Part shown: in pieces, positions 25,931 through 35,016 of the stretch
How positions within the stretch are numbered: the stretch's first letter is position 1
Layout: every line of letters begins with the position of its first letter
NCBI RefSeq assembly: GCF_030433645.1
Contig: NZ_JAROCG010000001.1
Coordinates: forward strand, 434,001 to 498,000
Direction of reading: 5' to 3'
DNA from: Arthrobacter burdickii
Lineage (GTDB): Bacteria > Actinomycetota > Actinomycetes > Actinomycetales > Micrococcaceae
Length of the DNA stretch: 64,000 nucleotides
Translations under genes and position numbers: made by a program
Notes under the pieces: model-generated
Database searches by the model: none
What the model was told of the DNA's origin: nothing
The model's input: the letters and a program-made list of their open reading frames with translations, nothing else

Positions 25931-26428
25931 TCAGACGGAGGCGTCCTCGGCGAGGAGCACGTCCACCTGCCCGAGGGCGAGCTTGAGGCCCTCCTCCATG
26001 CCCATCTCGACCATCTGGTTGAGCTGCTCGAGGGAGTCGAACGCGGTCGTCATCGTCATGCGCGTCCGGCCGCCGAGGTCCTCGAGGGTGACCACGGCGT
26101 GCGTCTCGCCCATCTCCGCCACCGGCTCGCCGTTCTCATCGGCGAACCCGTCGTCGAACGTCAGTCGGTGCGGTGCCTCGATGCCGGTGATGCGCCACCA
26201 GCCCCGCGCCTTCTCGCCGTCGGGCCCGGTCATGTAGTAGGCCGCCCGCCCGCCCGGGACGAACTCCAGGGAGTCGAAGGTCGCGGGCCACGTCGGCGGG
26301 CCCCACCACCGTTCGAGCTGCCGCGGATCCTCCCAGATCCGCCAGACGCGTTCCACACCCGCGTCGAACTCCGCGACGAGCCGGAAGTTGAGCGCCTCGG
26401 TGTCCTTCTCCGTACTGATGACCGCCAT
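25931..26428 (-). CDS. AHSA1/SRPBCC domain protein
   Basis: The 165-residue protein has the START-like SRPBCC fold of the AHSA1 branch: FDAGVERVWRIWEDPRQLERWWGPP at the start of the barrel, RAAYYMTGPDGEKARGWWRI in the middle and a long C-terminal helix. Such proteins bind small hydrophobic ligands. It follows the ArsR gene by 12 bp in the same transcript; ArsR-AHSA1 pairs are very common in Actinobacteria, the regulator controlling its own operon. The function is not known. Confidence 0.9.
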   Translation of the reverse strand: MAVISTEKDTEALNFRLVAEFDAGVERVWRIWEDPRQLERWWGPPTWPATFDSLEFVPGGRAAYYMTGPDGEKARGWWRITGIEAPHRLTFDDGFADENGEPVAEMGETHAVVTLEDLGGRTRMTMTTAFDSLEQLNQMVEMGMEEGLKLALGQVDVLLAEDASV

Positions 26429-26440
26429 GATGATGCCTTC

Positions 26441-26773
26441 CTAGTCCTCATCCAGAATCTCTTCGATCCGTTCGACCCGCTGTCGCCAGATCCTTTCGTA
26501 GTCGTCGAGCAGGCGGCGGGCCCTTTGCACGCCGTCGACCTGTCCCCGCACGATCTGCTCCCGTCCGCGTTTCTCCTTGGTGACGAGGAAGGCCCGCTCG
26601 AGCACGGCTACGTGCTTCTGTACCGCTGCGAAACTCATGTCGTACTGCTCGGCCAGGCCGGATACCGAATACTCGGCGACCAGGACGCGCGCAACGATGT
26701 CCCGCCGTGTCGCGTCGGCGAGCGCCTGGAACAGGCGGTCCACCTCGTCCTCACCCAACTGATCTACAACCAT
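26441..26773 (-). CDS. ArsR family regulator
   Basis: The 110-residue winged-helix protein shows RLFQALADATRRDIVARVL, then VSGLAEQYDMSFAAVQKHVAVLERAFLV with recognition helix SFAAVQKHV, and the wing VTKEKRGREQ. It has no Cys metal site, so it belongs to the non-metal ArsR type that pairs with AHSA1 proteins. It is the first gene of the pair. A TACAAC-N6-GTTGTA palindrome overlaps its start codon, which fits autorepression. Confidence 0.9.
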   Translation of the reverse strand: MVVDQLGEDEVDRLFQALADATRRDIVARVLVAEYSVSGLAEQYDMSFAAVQKHVAVLERAFLVTKEKRGREQIVRGQVDGVQRARRLLDDYERIWRQRVERIEEILDED

Positions 26774-26782
26774 GTTGTTGTA
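26765..26782. promoter_or_regulatory. TACAAC-N6-GTTGTA palindrome at the ArsR start codon
   Basis: Two 6-bp arms are separated by CATGTT, whose first three bases are the complement of the ArsR start codon. Its position over the translation start and near the presumed promoter makes it a likely operator for ArsR. Confidence 0.5.
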
Positions 26783-26820
26783 CGTTACGCCTGGCGACTG
26801 CAGGGGTCAAGGGTCTCCGC

Positions 26821-26877
26821 CGAGACGACAGAAAGGACCACTCCCCACGCCCTCGACCGGCTATTTCTGTCTTTTCG
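26821..26877. repeat. Imperfect palindrome, CGACAGAA family, in a divergent intergenic region
   Basis: The left arm CGAGACGACAGAAAGGACC and the right arm share 14 of 19 positions in inverted orientation, with a perfect GACAGAAA/TTTCTGTC core. It lies between the divergent arsR-type gene and pta, where a terminator is not expected, and shares the CGACAGAAAG core with the hairpins at 17640 and 25842. It may be a dispersed palindromic element. Confidence 0.5.
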
Positions 26878-26950
26878 ACGGCGCTGAACCCTCCCCGAGG
26901 GCGTGACACCCGTTATGGCGGGGGTTCGGGGACCCTGCAAGACTGGGCCC

Positions 26951-29029
26951 ATGACCCGCGGAATATATGTGAGCGCCATGACCAACGGCTCCGGCAAGTC
27001 CCTGATCTCCCTGGGGCTTGCGGACATGCTGCACCGGCACGCGGACCGCGTGGGGTTCTTCCGTCCCATCGTGGAGGGCGACGATCCCGGAGCGGATCCG
27101 ATGGTGCGCCTCATGCAGCGCGCGTTCGACCTCCCGGACAGCCGTGCGCGCGGTGGCCTGACCCGCGCCGAGGCCCGGGCGCTGCTGGTCACCGGCGACC
27201 GCGCCGAGATCGACGCCCGCTGCGTCGCCATCTACAGCGAGATCGCCGCGGAGTGCGACGTCGTCATCGTCGAGGGGACGGACCTCTCCGGCAATGACGC
27301 CGCCGTCGAGTTCGACCTCAACGCGCGCCTCGCCAACAACCTCGGCGCCATGGTGCTCGCCGTCATCAGCGCCAAGGACATGTCGGTCGACGAGGCGGCG
27401 GACGGCGTCGACGTCGCACGCCGCGAACTCGACGCCGCCAAGGTGTCCCTCCTCGCGATCATGGTCAACCGGGCCGCCGACGACGCCGTCGCCGCCATCA
27501 GCGAGCATGTGCGGCCCGGCCGCTCCGGCCGCCCCGTCTACGTGATCCCCGAACTGGCCGAGATCTCCCAGCCCACCGTCTCCGAGGTGTCCACGGACCT
27601 GGGCGCCCGCCAGATCGCCGGCAACTCCAACCTGGAACGCGACGTCACCAGCGTGCGCGTGGCCGCCATGAACGTCGGCAACTTCCTGCACCTGCTCAGG
27701 GACGGTGCCCTGGTGATCGTGCCAGGAGACCGCGCCGATGTCCTCGTGGCGACGCTGGCGTCGTCGTTCTCCCCCGAATTCCCCGTGCCGTCGGCCCTCT
27801 TCCTGACCGGCGGCCTGGCACCGGACCCCAACATCCTCGCCCTCCTAGCGCAGGCGCCGTTCCCCGTCTTCGCGCTCGACGACGACACCTACACCGCCGC
27901 CCGGCGCGTGAGCGAGGTGCGGGGCGAGATCGCGAGCGGACTGCGCCGCAAGGCTGCGGCAGCCCTCGGCGCCTGGTCGCGGCAGGTGGACGAGAGCGAA
28001 CTGCTGGAGCGGCTCGAACTCCCCCGGCCCGTCAGCATGACCCCGCTGCGCTTCCTGCACGAGCTGATCCAGCGCGCGCGGTCCGAGCGGCGGCACATCG
28101 TGCTTCCCGAGGGCGAGGACATCCGCGTCCTGAAGGCCGCCGAGATCCTGCACCGCCGCGATGTCTGCGACCTCACGATCCTCGGACCCGAGGCCCGGGT
28201 GCGGGAACTCGCGGCGAGCCAGGGCGTCGACCTGACCGGCATCACCCTGGTCGACCCCGCGACCTCCGAGCTGCGGGATGAATTCGCCGCGGAGTATGCA
28301 CGCGTCCGGGCCCACAAGAACGTCTCCCTCGACCAGGCGCGCGAACGCATGCTGGAGGGGGCATATTTCGGGACGATGATGGTGCAGCTCGGGAAGCTGG
28401 ACGGCATGGTGTCCGGTGCCGCCCACACAACGGCCAACACCATCCGGCCCGCGCTCGAATTCGTGAAGACCAAGGACGGCGTGAAGATCGTCTCCTCGGT
28501 GTTCCTCATGCTCCTGCAGGACCGCGTCCTCGTCTACGGGGACTGCGCGGTCAATCCCGACCCGAACGAGGAGCAGCTCGCCGACATCGCAGTTGCCTCG
28601 GCGGAGACCGCAGCCCAGTTCGGCGTCGAGCCCCGCGTCGCGATGCTCTCCTACTCCACGGGCGAATCCGGCAGCGGCGGAGCCGTGGACGAGGTGCGGC
28701 GCGCCACCGAACTCGTCCGGCAGAAGCGGCCCGACCTCGCGGTCGAGGGCCCCATCCAGTACGACGCCGCCGTGGACGCGTCGGTCGCCGCGTCGAAGCT
28801 TCCCGGGTCATCCGTGGCCGGCCAGGCGACGGTCTTCATCTTCCCGGACCTCAACACCGGCAACAACACCTACAAGGCGGTGCAGCAGTCCGCGGGCGCC
28901 GTCGCCGTCGGACCCGTCCTGCAGGGCCTCCGCAAGCCGGTCAACGACCTCTCCCGCGGCTGCACCGTGGAGGACATCGTCAACACCGTCGCCATCACCG
29001 CGGTCCAGGCCCAGCAGCAGCCGGCCTAG
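26951..29029 (+). CDS. pta: Phosphate acetyltransferase
   Basis: The 692-residue enzyme is the long form: an N-terminal BioD-like P-loop domain (YVSAMTNGSGKSLISLGLAD), a DRTGG middle domain (about 215-325) and the catalytic PTA domain (about 370-690) with HIVLPEGEDIRVLKAAE, SGAAHTTANTIRPAL and FPDLNTGNNTYKAVQ. It interconverts acetyl-CoA and acetyl phosphate. The start at ATG 26951 (MTRGIYVS) fits the family N-terminus, though no clear ribosome site precedes it. The gene is followed 51 bp later by ackA, the partner enzyme, so acetate overflow and assimilation are encoded together. Confidence 0.96.
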   Translation: MTRGIYVSAMTNGSGKSLISLGLADMLHRHADRVGFFRPIVEGDDPGADPMVRLMQRAFDLPDSRARGGLTRAEARALLVTGDRAEIDARCVAIYSEIAAECDVVIVEGTDLSGNDAAVEFDLNARLANNLGAMVLAVISAKDMSVDEAADGVDVARRELDAAKVSLLAIMVNRAADDAVAAISEHVRPGRSGRPVYVIPELAEISQPTVSEVSTDLGARQIAGNSNLERDVTSVRVAAMNVGNFLHLLRDGALVIVPGDRADVLVATLASSFSPEFPVPSALFLTGGLAPDPNILALLAQAPFPVFALDDDTYTAARRVSEVRGEIASGLRRKAAAALGAWSRQVDESELLERLELPRPVSMTPLRFLHELIQRARSERRHIVLPEGEDIRVLKAAEILHRRDVCDLTILGPEARVRELAASQGVDLTGITLVDPATSELRDEFAAEYARVRAHKNVSLDQARERMLEGAYFGTMMVQLGKLDGMVSGAAHTTANTIRPALEFVKTKDGVKIVSSVFLMLLQDRVLVYGDCAVNPDPNEEQLADIAVASAETAAQFGVEPRVAMLSYSTGESGSGGAVDEVRRATELVRQKRPDLAVEGPIQYDAAVDASVAASKLPGSSVAGQATVFIFPDLNTGNNTYKAVQQSAGAVAVGPVLQGLRKPVNDLSRGCTVEDIVNTVAITAVQAQQQPA

Positions 29030-29080
29030 CTCCCCCGTCCACCCTCTTCCGCCCCCTCCGCCCTTCCAGGACAGGACCCC

Positions 29081-30196
29081 ATGATCATCCTCGTCATCAA
29101 TTCCGGCTCATCCTCGCTCAAGTACCAGGTACGCGAGGGCGACGACGTCCTGGCGGAGGGCCTCGTGGAGCGCATCGGCGAAGCCGAGGTGCCCGACCAT
29201 GCGGCCGCCCTCGACCGGGTGGCCGGCGAGGTCGCCACGGCACTCGGCGGGCGGAGCATCGACGCCGTGGGCCATCGCGTGGTGCATGGCGGGGAGCGCT
29301 TCAGCGAACCGGTGCTGATCAACAACGAGATCACGCGCGCCATCGAGCGCCTCAACCCGCTCGCGCCCCTCCACAACCCCGCAGCGGTCACGGGCATCCG
29401 GGCCATCACTGAGAAGTGGCCGGACATGCCGCAGGTCGCCGTCTTCGACACGGCATTCCACCGCACCCTGCCCGAGCACGCATGGCGATACGCCGTACCG
29501 GACGAGCTGTACCGGCGATTCGGCATCCGGCGCTACGGATTCCACGGGACCTCGCACGCCTATGTGGCCCGCGCTGCAGCGGAACTCCTCGGCGCGGACA
29601 CGTTCACGGGCATCATCGCGCACCTCGGCAACGGCGCTTCCGTGACGGCCGTGCGCGACGGCCGGAGCGTCGACACATCGATGGGCTTCACACCCCTCGA
29701 AGGACTCGTGATGGGCACGCGCTCCGGCGACATCGATCCGTCGATCCTGCTGTTCCTGATGCGGGAGGGGTACTCGGAGCAGGACCTCGACGCACTCCTC
29801 AACCGCAACAGCGGGCTGAAAGGCCTCTCGGGCACCAATGACATGCGCTCGGTGACCGAGGCCGCCGAATCCGGCGGGGACCGCGCGAAGCTCGCCATCG
29901 AGGTGGCCTCCTACCGCCTCGCGAAGTACGTCGGCGGGTACCACGTGGCCGTGGGCGGCGCGCAGGCACTCGTCTTCACCGCGGGGATCGGCGAGAACGC
30001 CGCAGCCTTCCGCAGCGCCGTCGTGGCGAAACTCGGCGCCCTCGGCCTCGAACTCGACGAGGAAAGGAACGGCGAACGCAGCAGGGAGGCCCGGGCTATC
30101 AGCACGCCGTCGTCGGCCTTCCCCGTCCTCGTCGTGCCGACCAACGAGGAGGCGGCCATCGCCGAGGCGACCGCCGGCGTCGTCGGGACGTCCTAG
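29081..30196 (+). CDS. ackA: Acetate kinase
   Basis: The 371-residue kinase starts with [13 protein letters not shown] and shows [26 protein letters not shown] and HLGNGASV, the conserved ASKHA motifs, plus [12 protein letters not shown] near the end. It transfers phosphate between acetyl phosphate and ADP/ATP. It is slightly shorter than the usual 400 residues, mainly in the N-terminal third, while all motifs are present. It forms an operon with pta. Confidence 0.96.
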   Translation: MIILVINSGSSSLKYQVREGDDVLAEGLVERIGEAEVPDHAAALDRVAGEVATALGGRSIDAVGHRVVHGGERFSEPVLINNEITRAIERLNPLAPLHNPAAVTGIRAITEKWPDMPQVAVFDTAFHRTLPEHAWRYAVPDELYRRFGIRRYGFHGTSHAYVARAAAELLGADTFTGIIAHLGNGASVTAVRDGRSVDTSMGFTPLEGLVMGTRSGDIDPSILLFLMREGYSEQDLDALLNRNSGLKGLSGTNDMRSVTEAAESGGDRAKLAIEVASYRLAKYVGGYHVAVGGAQALVFTAGIGENAAAFRSAVVAKLGALGLELDEERNGERSREARAISTPSSAFPVLVVPTNEEAAIAEATAGVVGTS

Positions 30197-30326
30197 CGTC
30201 CCCGACCCGCCCGGGGAGGGCCTGGTCCGGCCCCAGCCCGGGCGTGATCACTGCCCGCCCGATCCGCCGCCGGCCGCGTCCTGCCAGCGAGTGCCTGCCA
30301 CTGTGCCCCTCCGGCAGACTGGAGCC

Positions 30327-30665
30327 ATGACGATCCTGCGCATGACCCTCCTGTTCGCGCTGGCTGCGGCGGCCGAGATCGGAGGCGCCTGGCTCATCTG
30401 GCAGGCCGTCCGCGAAGGGAGGCCGTGGTGGTGGGCCGGTCTCGGCATCGTGGCGCTCGGGGCGTACGGTTTCGTGGCGACGCTGCAGCCGGACCCGAAC
30501 TTCGGGCGGATCCTCGCTGCCTACGGCGGCGTCTTCGTGGCCGGATCGTTGGCGTGGGGCATGCTTGCCGACGGATTCCGGCCCGACCGCTGGGACCTCG
30601 TCGGCTCGGCCGTCTGCCTGGTGGGCGTCGCCCTGATCATGTTCATCCCGCGCTCGACGGCCTGA
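30327..30665 (+). CDS. YnfA/UPF0060 family small membrane protein
   Basis: The 112-residue protein has four hydrophobic segments and the family pattern [23 protein letters not shown], then [25 protein letters not shown] and [23 protein letters not shown]. The family resembles small multidrug resistance transporters in size and topology; some members have been linked to export of cations or drugs. GGAG stands 3-6 nt before the ATG. It is a single gene between ackA and the convergent azlD. Confidence 0.9.
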   Translation: MTILRMTLLFALAAAAEIGGAWLIWQAVREGRPWWWAGLGIVALGAYGFVATLQPDPNFGRILAAYGGVFVAGSLAWGMLADGFRPDRWDLVGSAVCLVGVALIMFIPRSTA

Positions 30666-30786
30666 TCCGATCCGGCTCCAAACGCACCGGCGCCCGCCCG
30701 TCGAGAGAAGCGCGTGCAGGGAAATCAGAAGACCAGCGGCACCATCATCACGACCTGCTTGCTATCGATGCAAGGGTAGATCGGCC

Positions 30787-31098
30787 CTACGCCGCGCCGA
30801 GCAATCGCGCGAGCCCGGCCGCAAGGGCGCCGATCGCGACCACCAGGAGGAACGGCGCCCGCAGCCAGAGCGCGACGGCGGCCGCGGCGAGGGCCGCCAG
30901 CCGTGCGTCGAGCACGACCGACTGACCGGACGCGAATGTGTTCACGGCGGTCAGCGCGGCGAGCAGGCCGATCGTCAGGGACCCGGCCACCCTGAGCATC
31001 CTCGGATTGTCGAGCAGCTTCGCGGGCACCAGGAAACCGAGGAACTTGGTGGCGATGGATACCGCGCACGCCAGCAGGATCCACCCCCAGAGCGTCAC
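30787..31098 (-). CDS. azlD: AzlD-family branched-chain amino acid export subunit
   Basis: The 103-residue protein has four hydrophobic segments and the AzlD pattern TKFLGFLVPAKLLDNPRMLRVAGSLTIGLLAALTAVNTFASG. It starts in an ATGA overlap with azlC and so is translationally coupled to it. The two proteins together form an exporter of branched-chain amino acids or analogues in the inner membrane. Confidence 0.88.
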   Translation of the reverse strand: MTLWGWILLACAVSIATKFLGFLVPAKLLDNPRMLRVAGSLTIGLLAALTAVNTFASGQSVVLDARLAALAAAAVALWLRAPFLLVVAIGALAAGLARLLGAA

Positions 31099-31835
31099 GC
31101 GGCCCCCTTGGTCCCGGTGTGCCCGGTCTCAGCATGGTACGGCTCCACGTCGGGCTCGAGGCCCTCCGTGGCGGGGCCGAAGCCTGCGAGTCCGAGGGCG
31201 GCCGCCACGACGGCGGCGATGAGGATCGGGACACCCGGCGGCACGAGGGGAACCGCCAGCAGTGTCACCACGGCGCAGACGACGGCGATGGCCGCCGGCT
31301 CCTTCGCCCGGATCCGGGGCCAGAGCAGACCGAGGAACGCAGCGACCGCCGCGCCGTCGAGCCCCCACCGCGCCGGATCGCCCATGGCGTTGCCCGCGAG
31401 CGCGCCGACGAGCGTGAAGAGGTTCCACAGCACGAACACGCCGATGCCGGCGGCCCAGAAGCCCCGGCGCTGCTCGTCCGGATCGGTCTGGCCCGTGGCG
31501 GTGGCCACGGACTCGTCGATGGTGAGATGCGCCGTCGCCAGTTTCCGCCAGCGCGAGGGACGCAGCAGCACGTTGACCTGCATCCCGTACACGCCGTTTC
31601 GGATCCCGAGCAGGGCCGCCGCGGACATCGCCGAGATCCCGCTGCCCCCACCGGCGATCACGCCGATGAACGCGAACTGGGAACCACCACTGAAGAGCAG
31701 CAGGCTCAGCGCCAGAGTCTGCAGGAGGTCGAGCCCGGCGGCGACGGACAGCGCACCGAAGGACAGCCCGTACAGCCCGGTGGCGATTGCAACGGACAGG
31801 GCGACGCGCACTGCGGGGGATTGGGTGAGAACCAC
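31095..31835 (-). CDS. azlC: AzlC-family branched-chain amino acid export subunit
   Basis: The 246-residue protein has about seven hydrophobic segments and the AzlC landmarks: GLYGLSFGALSVAAGLDLLQTLALSLLLFSGGSQFAF and IRNGVYGMQVN, then SVATATGQTDP. The frame opens at a GTG immediately after GAGGA, too close for normal ribosome binding, so the real start could be slightly downstream. Its C-terminal tail is polar. It is divergent from the zinc alcohol dehydrogenase gene. Confidence 0.88.
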   Translation of the reverse strand: MVLTQSPAVRVALSVAIATGLYGLSFGALSVAAGLDLLQTLALSLLLFSGGSQFAFIGVIAGGGSGISAMSAAALLGIRNGVYGMQVNVLLRPSRWRKLATAHLTIDESVATATGQTDPDEQRRGFWAAGIGVFVLWNLFTLVGALAGNAMGDPARWGLDGAAVAAFLGLLWPRIRAKEPAAIAVVCAVVTLLAVPLVPPGVPILIAAVVAAALGLAGFGPATEGLEPDVEPYHAETGHTGTKGAA

Positions 31836-31891
31836 TCCTCAAGGCTAGGTGACCCGGCACCCCGCTTCCCATTCGTGGCGAACGGGTGAAT

Positions 31892-31912
31892 AGTAGGAAA
31901 GGAAAGCCTACT
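31892..31912. promoter_or_regulatory. Inverted repeat AGTAGG-N9-CCTACT upstream of the dehydrogenase
   Basis: The arms pair perfectly around a purine-rich spacer, in the AT-rich region about 20 bp before the dehydrogenase start and 57 bp from the azlC start. It could be an operator of either divergent gene. Confidence 0.35.
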
Positions 31913-31933
31913 TACTAAACGGAGGAGCGCCGC

Positions 31934-33124
31934 ATGAAGGCAGTGACATGGCAGGGCAAGCGCAACGTCAGCGTGGAGAATGTCCCCGATCCCACGATCC
32001 AGGAACCGACGGACGCGATCGTCCGCATCACCTCGACCGCGATCTGCGGTTCGGACCTGCACCTCTACGAGGTCCTCGGCCCGTACATGCACAAGGGCGA
32101 CGTGCTCGGGCACGAGCCGATGGGCATCGTCGAGGAGGTCGGGCCCGGGGTCACCAACCTCAAGGTCGGCGACCGCGTCGTCGTGCCGTTCAACATCTCC
32201 TGCGGCTACTGCTACATGTGCACGCGGGGCCTGCAGTCGCAGTGCGAGACCACGCAGGTCCACGACAAGGGCTCGGGAGCGGCCCTGTTCGGGTTCTCCG
32301 AACTGTACGGGTCCGTCCCCGGCGGACAGGCGGAGTACCTGCGGGTGCCCTTCGCCGACTACGGCCCTGTCAAGGTCGGGTCGGAGCTGCCCGACGAGCG
32401 CTACCTCTACCTCTCGGACATCCTGCCCACGGCCTGGCAGGGTGTGAAGTACGCGGATGTCCCCCAGGACGGCGTCCTGGCGGTGTACGGCCTCGGCCCG
32501 GTGGGGCAGTTCGCCGCCCGCATCGGCAAGTACCTCGGTCACCGCGTGATCGGTATCGAACCGGTACCCGAGCGTCGCGCCATGGCCAAGCGCCACGGGA
32601 TCGAGACCATCGATTTCACGAAGGACACGGCGGAGGAACTGCGCAGCATGACCAACGGTCGCGGACCCGACGCGGTCGTGGACGCCGTGGGAATGGAAGC
32701 ACACGGCTCACCGGTCGGCGCCTTCGCCCAGAACGCCGTCGGCTTCCTCCCCGACAAGCTTGCACAGAAGGTCATGGAATCCGGGGGCAGTGACCGCGTG
32801 GCCGTCCTGCACTCGGCGATCGACGCAGTCCGGCGCGGTGGCACCGTGTCCCTCAGTGGCGTCTATGGCGGTAGCGTCACGCCCATGCCGATGCTCAGCA
32901 TGTTCGACAAGCAGATCCAGTTCCGCATGGGCCAGTGCAACGTGCGCCGCTGGACGGACGAGCTCCTGCCCATCGTCGAGGAGCCCTCGGACCCGCTGGG
33001 CGTCACCGACCTCATGACGCACGAGGTCTCGATCGACGAGGCACCGGCCGCCTACAGGAACTTCCAGAAGAAGACGGACGGCGCCATCAAGGTGGTTCTC
33101 AAGCCGCAGGGCGTCGCGGTCTGA
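31934..33124 (+). CDS. Zinc-dependent alcohol dehydrogenase (formaldehyde dehydrogenase-like)
   Basis: The 396-residue MDR enzyme has the catalytic zinc site TAICGSDLHLYEVL with GHEPMGIVEEVG, the structural zinc site CGYCYMCTRGLQSQC (four Cys) and the nucleotide-binding GLGPVGQFAARIGKYLGHRVIGIE. The insertion after the Rossmann core (GSPVGAFAQNAVGFLPDK) is typical of the formaldehyde-dismutase/glutathione-independent formaldehyde dehydrogenase branch. It oxidises an alcohol or aldehyde hydrate with NAD. Strong GGAGGAG before the ATG. The substrate is uncertain. It ends at a hairpin shared with the convergent GH15 gene. Confidence 0.9.
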   Translation: MKAVTWQGKRNVSVENVPDPTIQEPTDAIVRITSTAICGSDLHLYEVLGPYMHKGDVLGHEPMGIVEEVGPGVTNLKVGDRVVVPFNISCGYCYMCTRGLQSQCETTQVHDKGSGAALFGFSELYGSVPGGQAEYLRVPFADYGPVKVGSELPDERYLYLSDILPTAWQGVKYADVPQDGVLAVYGLGPVGQFAARIGKYLGHRVIGIEPVPERRAMAKRHGIETIDFTKDTAEELRSMTNGRGPDAVVDAVGMEAHGSPVGAFAQNAVGFLPDKLAQKVMESGGSDRVAVLHSAIDAVRRGGTVSLSGVYGGSVTPMPMLSMFDKQIQFRMGQCNVRRWTDELLPIVEEPSDPLGVTDLMTHEVSIDEAPAAYRNFQKKTDGAIKVVLKPQGVAV

Positions 33125-33142
33125 GCCCCGAACGACGACGAA

Positions 33143-33188
33143 CCACGAGTCGATGGCCCCGGACTACTCCCGAGCCATCGACTCGTGG
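33143..33188. terminator. 14-bp hairpin overlapping the end of the GH15 gene
   Basis: CCACGAGTCGATGG pairs perfectly with its complement across an 18-nt loop. It lies after the dehydrogenase stop on the plus strand, but one arm encodes the last codons of the GH15 gene on the minus strand, whose stop is in the loop. It probably terminates both convergent transcripts. Confidence 0.65.
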
Positions 33189-34978
33189 GACCCCGCTTTG
33201 CCGCGGGCCATCTGCAGGGCGTCGGCCGCCCGGACGAGGGCCAGGTGTGAGAACGCCTGCGGGAAGTTCCCCGCCATGCGACCGGCGACGGCGTCGTACT
33301 CCTCGGACAGGAGGCCGAGTTCGTTGGAGTAACCCACGAGCTGATCCATGAGCCGCCCCGCGTCGTCCAGCCGGCCGCTGTGCGCATACTGCTCGACGAG
33401 CCAGAAGGAACACGCGAGGAAGGGGTGCTCCCCCGGCTCCAGTCCGTCGTCGGAACTGTCCGTCCGGTAACGCAGCAGCAGTCCCTGCTCGGTCAGCAGG
33501 TCCTGCTCCAGGCGCTCCACGGTCCCGAGCATCATCGGATCGTCGAATTCGACGAATCCCACCTGGGGCAGCTGCAGCAGGGCGGCATCGACCTCCGTGC
33601 CCCCGTAGGACTGGGTGAACGAGTTCAGTTCCCTGTTGAAGCCGTGCTCGAGGATCTCCGCGCGCAGCCCGTCCCGGATCTTCGTCCACCGGTCCAGGGG
33701 CCCCGTCAGCCCGTGATCACGCACGGCGCGCACGGCGCAGTCGAACGCAGCCCACATCATCACGCGGGAGTGCGTGAAGTACTGCTGCTCGCCACGCATC
33801 TCCCAGATGCCCTGGTCGCGGTCCTGCAGGTGGTTCTCGGCGAAGCCCAGCAGGGCACGTTGCAGCGGCCAGGAGAAGTTGTCCTCCGTGACGCCGTGGC
33901 CGCGGAGCTTCTCGAGCGCCACCATCACCTCGCCGACCACGTCAGCCTGGTACTGGTCTACAGCGCCGTTACCCACCCGCACGGGGACCGAGTCCGCATA
34001 CCCCGGCAGGTGGGGGAGCTCCCGCTCCGGCAGGTGCCGCTCCCCGGCCAGCCCGTACATGATCTGCAGGTCCTCCGGATCTCCCGCCACAGCCCTCAGC
34101 AACCAGTTGCGCCACCTCAGGGCCTCGTCCTCGAAGCCGTGCGTCATCATGGCCTCCAGGGTCAGGGCGGCATCCCGCAGCCAGCAGAAGCGGTAGTCCC
34201 AGTTGCGGGCGCCGCCGAACTGCTCGGGCAGCGACGTGGTGGGAGCTGCGACTATGCCGCCTGTGTCCTCGTGGGTGAGCGCGCGCAGGACGAGCAGCGA
34301 GCGCCGCACGGCGTCGGCGTACTCGCCCTCGATCAGGCAACTGGCAGCCCAGGCCCGCCAGTAGCTGATCGCCCCGTCGAGGGCGTCGTCGACGTCCTGG
34401 GCCGGCGGCTTCCCCCGGTGGGACGGGTACCAGACGAGTTCCAGGTCGACGACGTCGCCTCCGGACACCTCGAACGTCCCCTCATGGCGGTGGTTGGCGG
34501 CCTTCAGCCGGGGGCCGCGGAGCAGCAGCGCATCCGGTCCCGCGATGGCCAGCAGCACCGGGACGCCGTCCTCCAGGCCCTGGCTGACCCACGGGACGAT
34601 GTCGCCGTAGCCGAAGCGGATCTCGAGTTCCTGGCGCATGGTGACCCTGCCCCGCAGCCCCTGGATGCGCCGTACGACGTTGGCCCTGCGGTCCGTGACC
34701 GGCATGAAGTCGGTGACCAGCACCTCTCCCTCCGCGGTCCTCCAGTGCGTCTGGAGGACGAAGGTCGAGGAGATGTAGCTCCGATCGACGATCTCGGCGT
34801 CGTCCGACGACGGGGCGACGAGCCACCGGCCGTGGTCCGGGGTTCCGAGCAACGCGCCGAACACCGATGCCGAGTCGAACCGAGGGAAGCAGAGCCAGTC
34901 CACGCTGCCTCGCCGGGAGATGAGCGCGCCGGTATGGAGGTCGGAGACGAGCGCGTAATCCTCGATCGGCGATTGCAT
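33164..34978 (-). CDS. Glycoside hydrolase family 15 protein (glucoamylase or trehalase type)
   Basis: The 604-residue enzyme begins with the N-terminal beta-sandwich of bacterial GH15 (IEDYALVSDLHTGALISRRG, VDWLCFPRFDS) and continues with an (alpha/alpha)6 barrel: GGARNWDYRFCWLRDAALTLEAM, FSWPLQRALLGFAENHL and LLSEEYDAVAGRMAGNFPQAFSH, where the Glu of SEEYD is the likely base. No signal peptide, so it is cytoplasmic. Mycobacterial members of this shape are phosphate-dependent trehalases, which is the best guess; a glucoamylase acting on malto-oligosaccharides is the alternative. The start MQSPIEDYAL is set by the family N-terminus. GDPD lies 38 bp upstream in the same direction. Confidence 0.88.
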   Translation of the reverse strand: MQSPIEDYALVSDLHTGALISRRGSVDWLCFPRFDSASVFGALLGTPDHGRWLVAPSSDDAEIVDRSYISSTFVLQTHWRTAEGEVLVTDFMPVTDRRANVVRRIQGLRGRVTMRQELEIRFGYGDIVPWVSQGLEDGVPVLLAIAGPDALLLRGPRLKAANHRHEGTFEVSGGDVVDLELVWYPSHRGKPPAQDVDDALDGAISYWRAWAASCLIEGEYADAVRRSLLVLRALTHEDTGGIVAAPTTSLPEQFGGARNWDYRFCWLRDAALTLEAMMTHGFEDEALRWRNWLLRAVAGDPEDLQIMYGLAGERHLPERELPHLPGYADSVPVRVGNGAVDQYQADVVGEVMVALEKLRGHGVTEDNFSWPLQRALLGFAENHLQDRDQGIWEMRGEQQYFTHSRVMMWAAFDCAVRAVRDHGLTGPLDRWTKIRDGLRAEILEHGFNRELNSFTQSYGGTEVDAALLQLPQVGFVEFDDPMMLGTVERLEQDLLTEQGLLLRYRTDSSDDGLEPGEHPFLACSFWLVEQYAHSGRLDDAGRLMDQLVGYSNELGLLSEEYDAVAGRMAGNFPQAFSHLALVRAADALQMARGKAGSHESMARE

Positions 34979-35016
34979 TTTCCCACTCAACCACAACGAC
35001 CGGCGTGCACGTGCGG

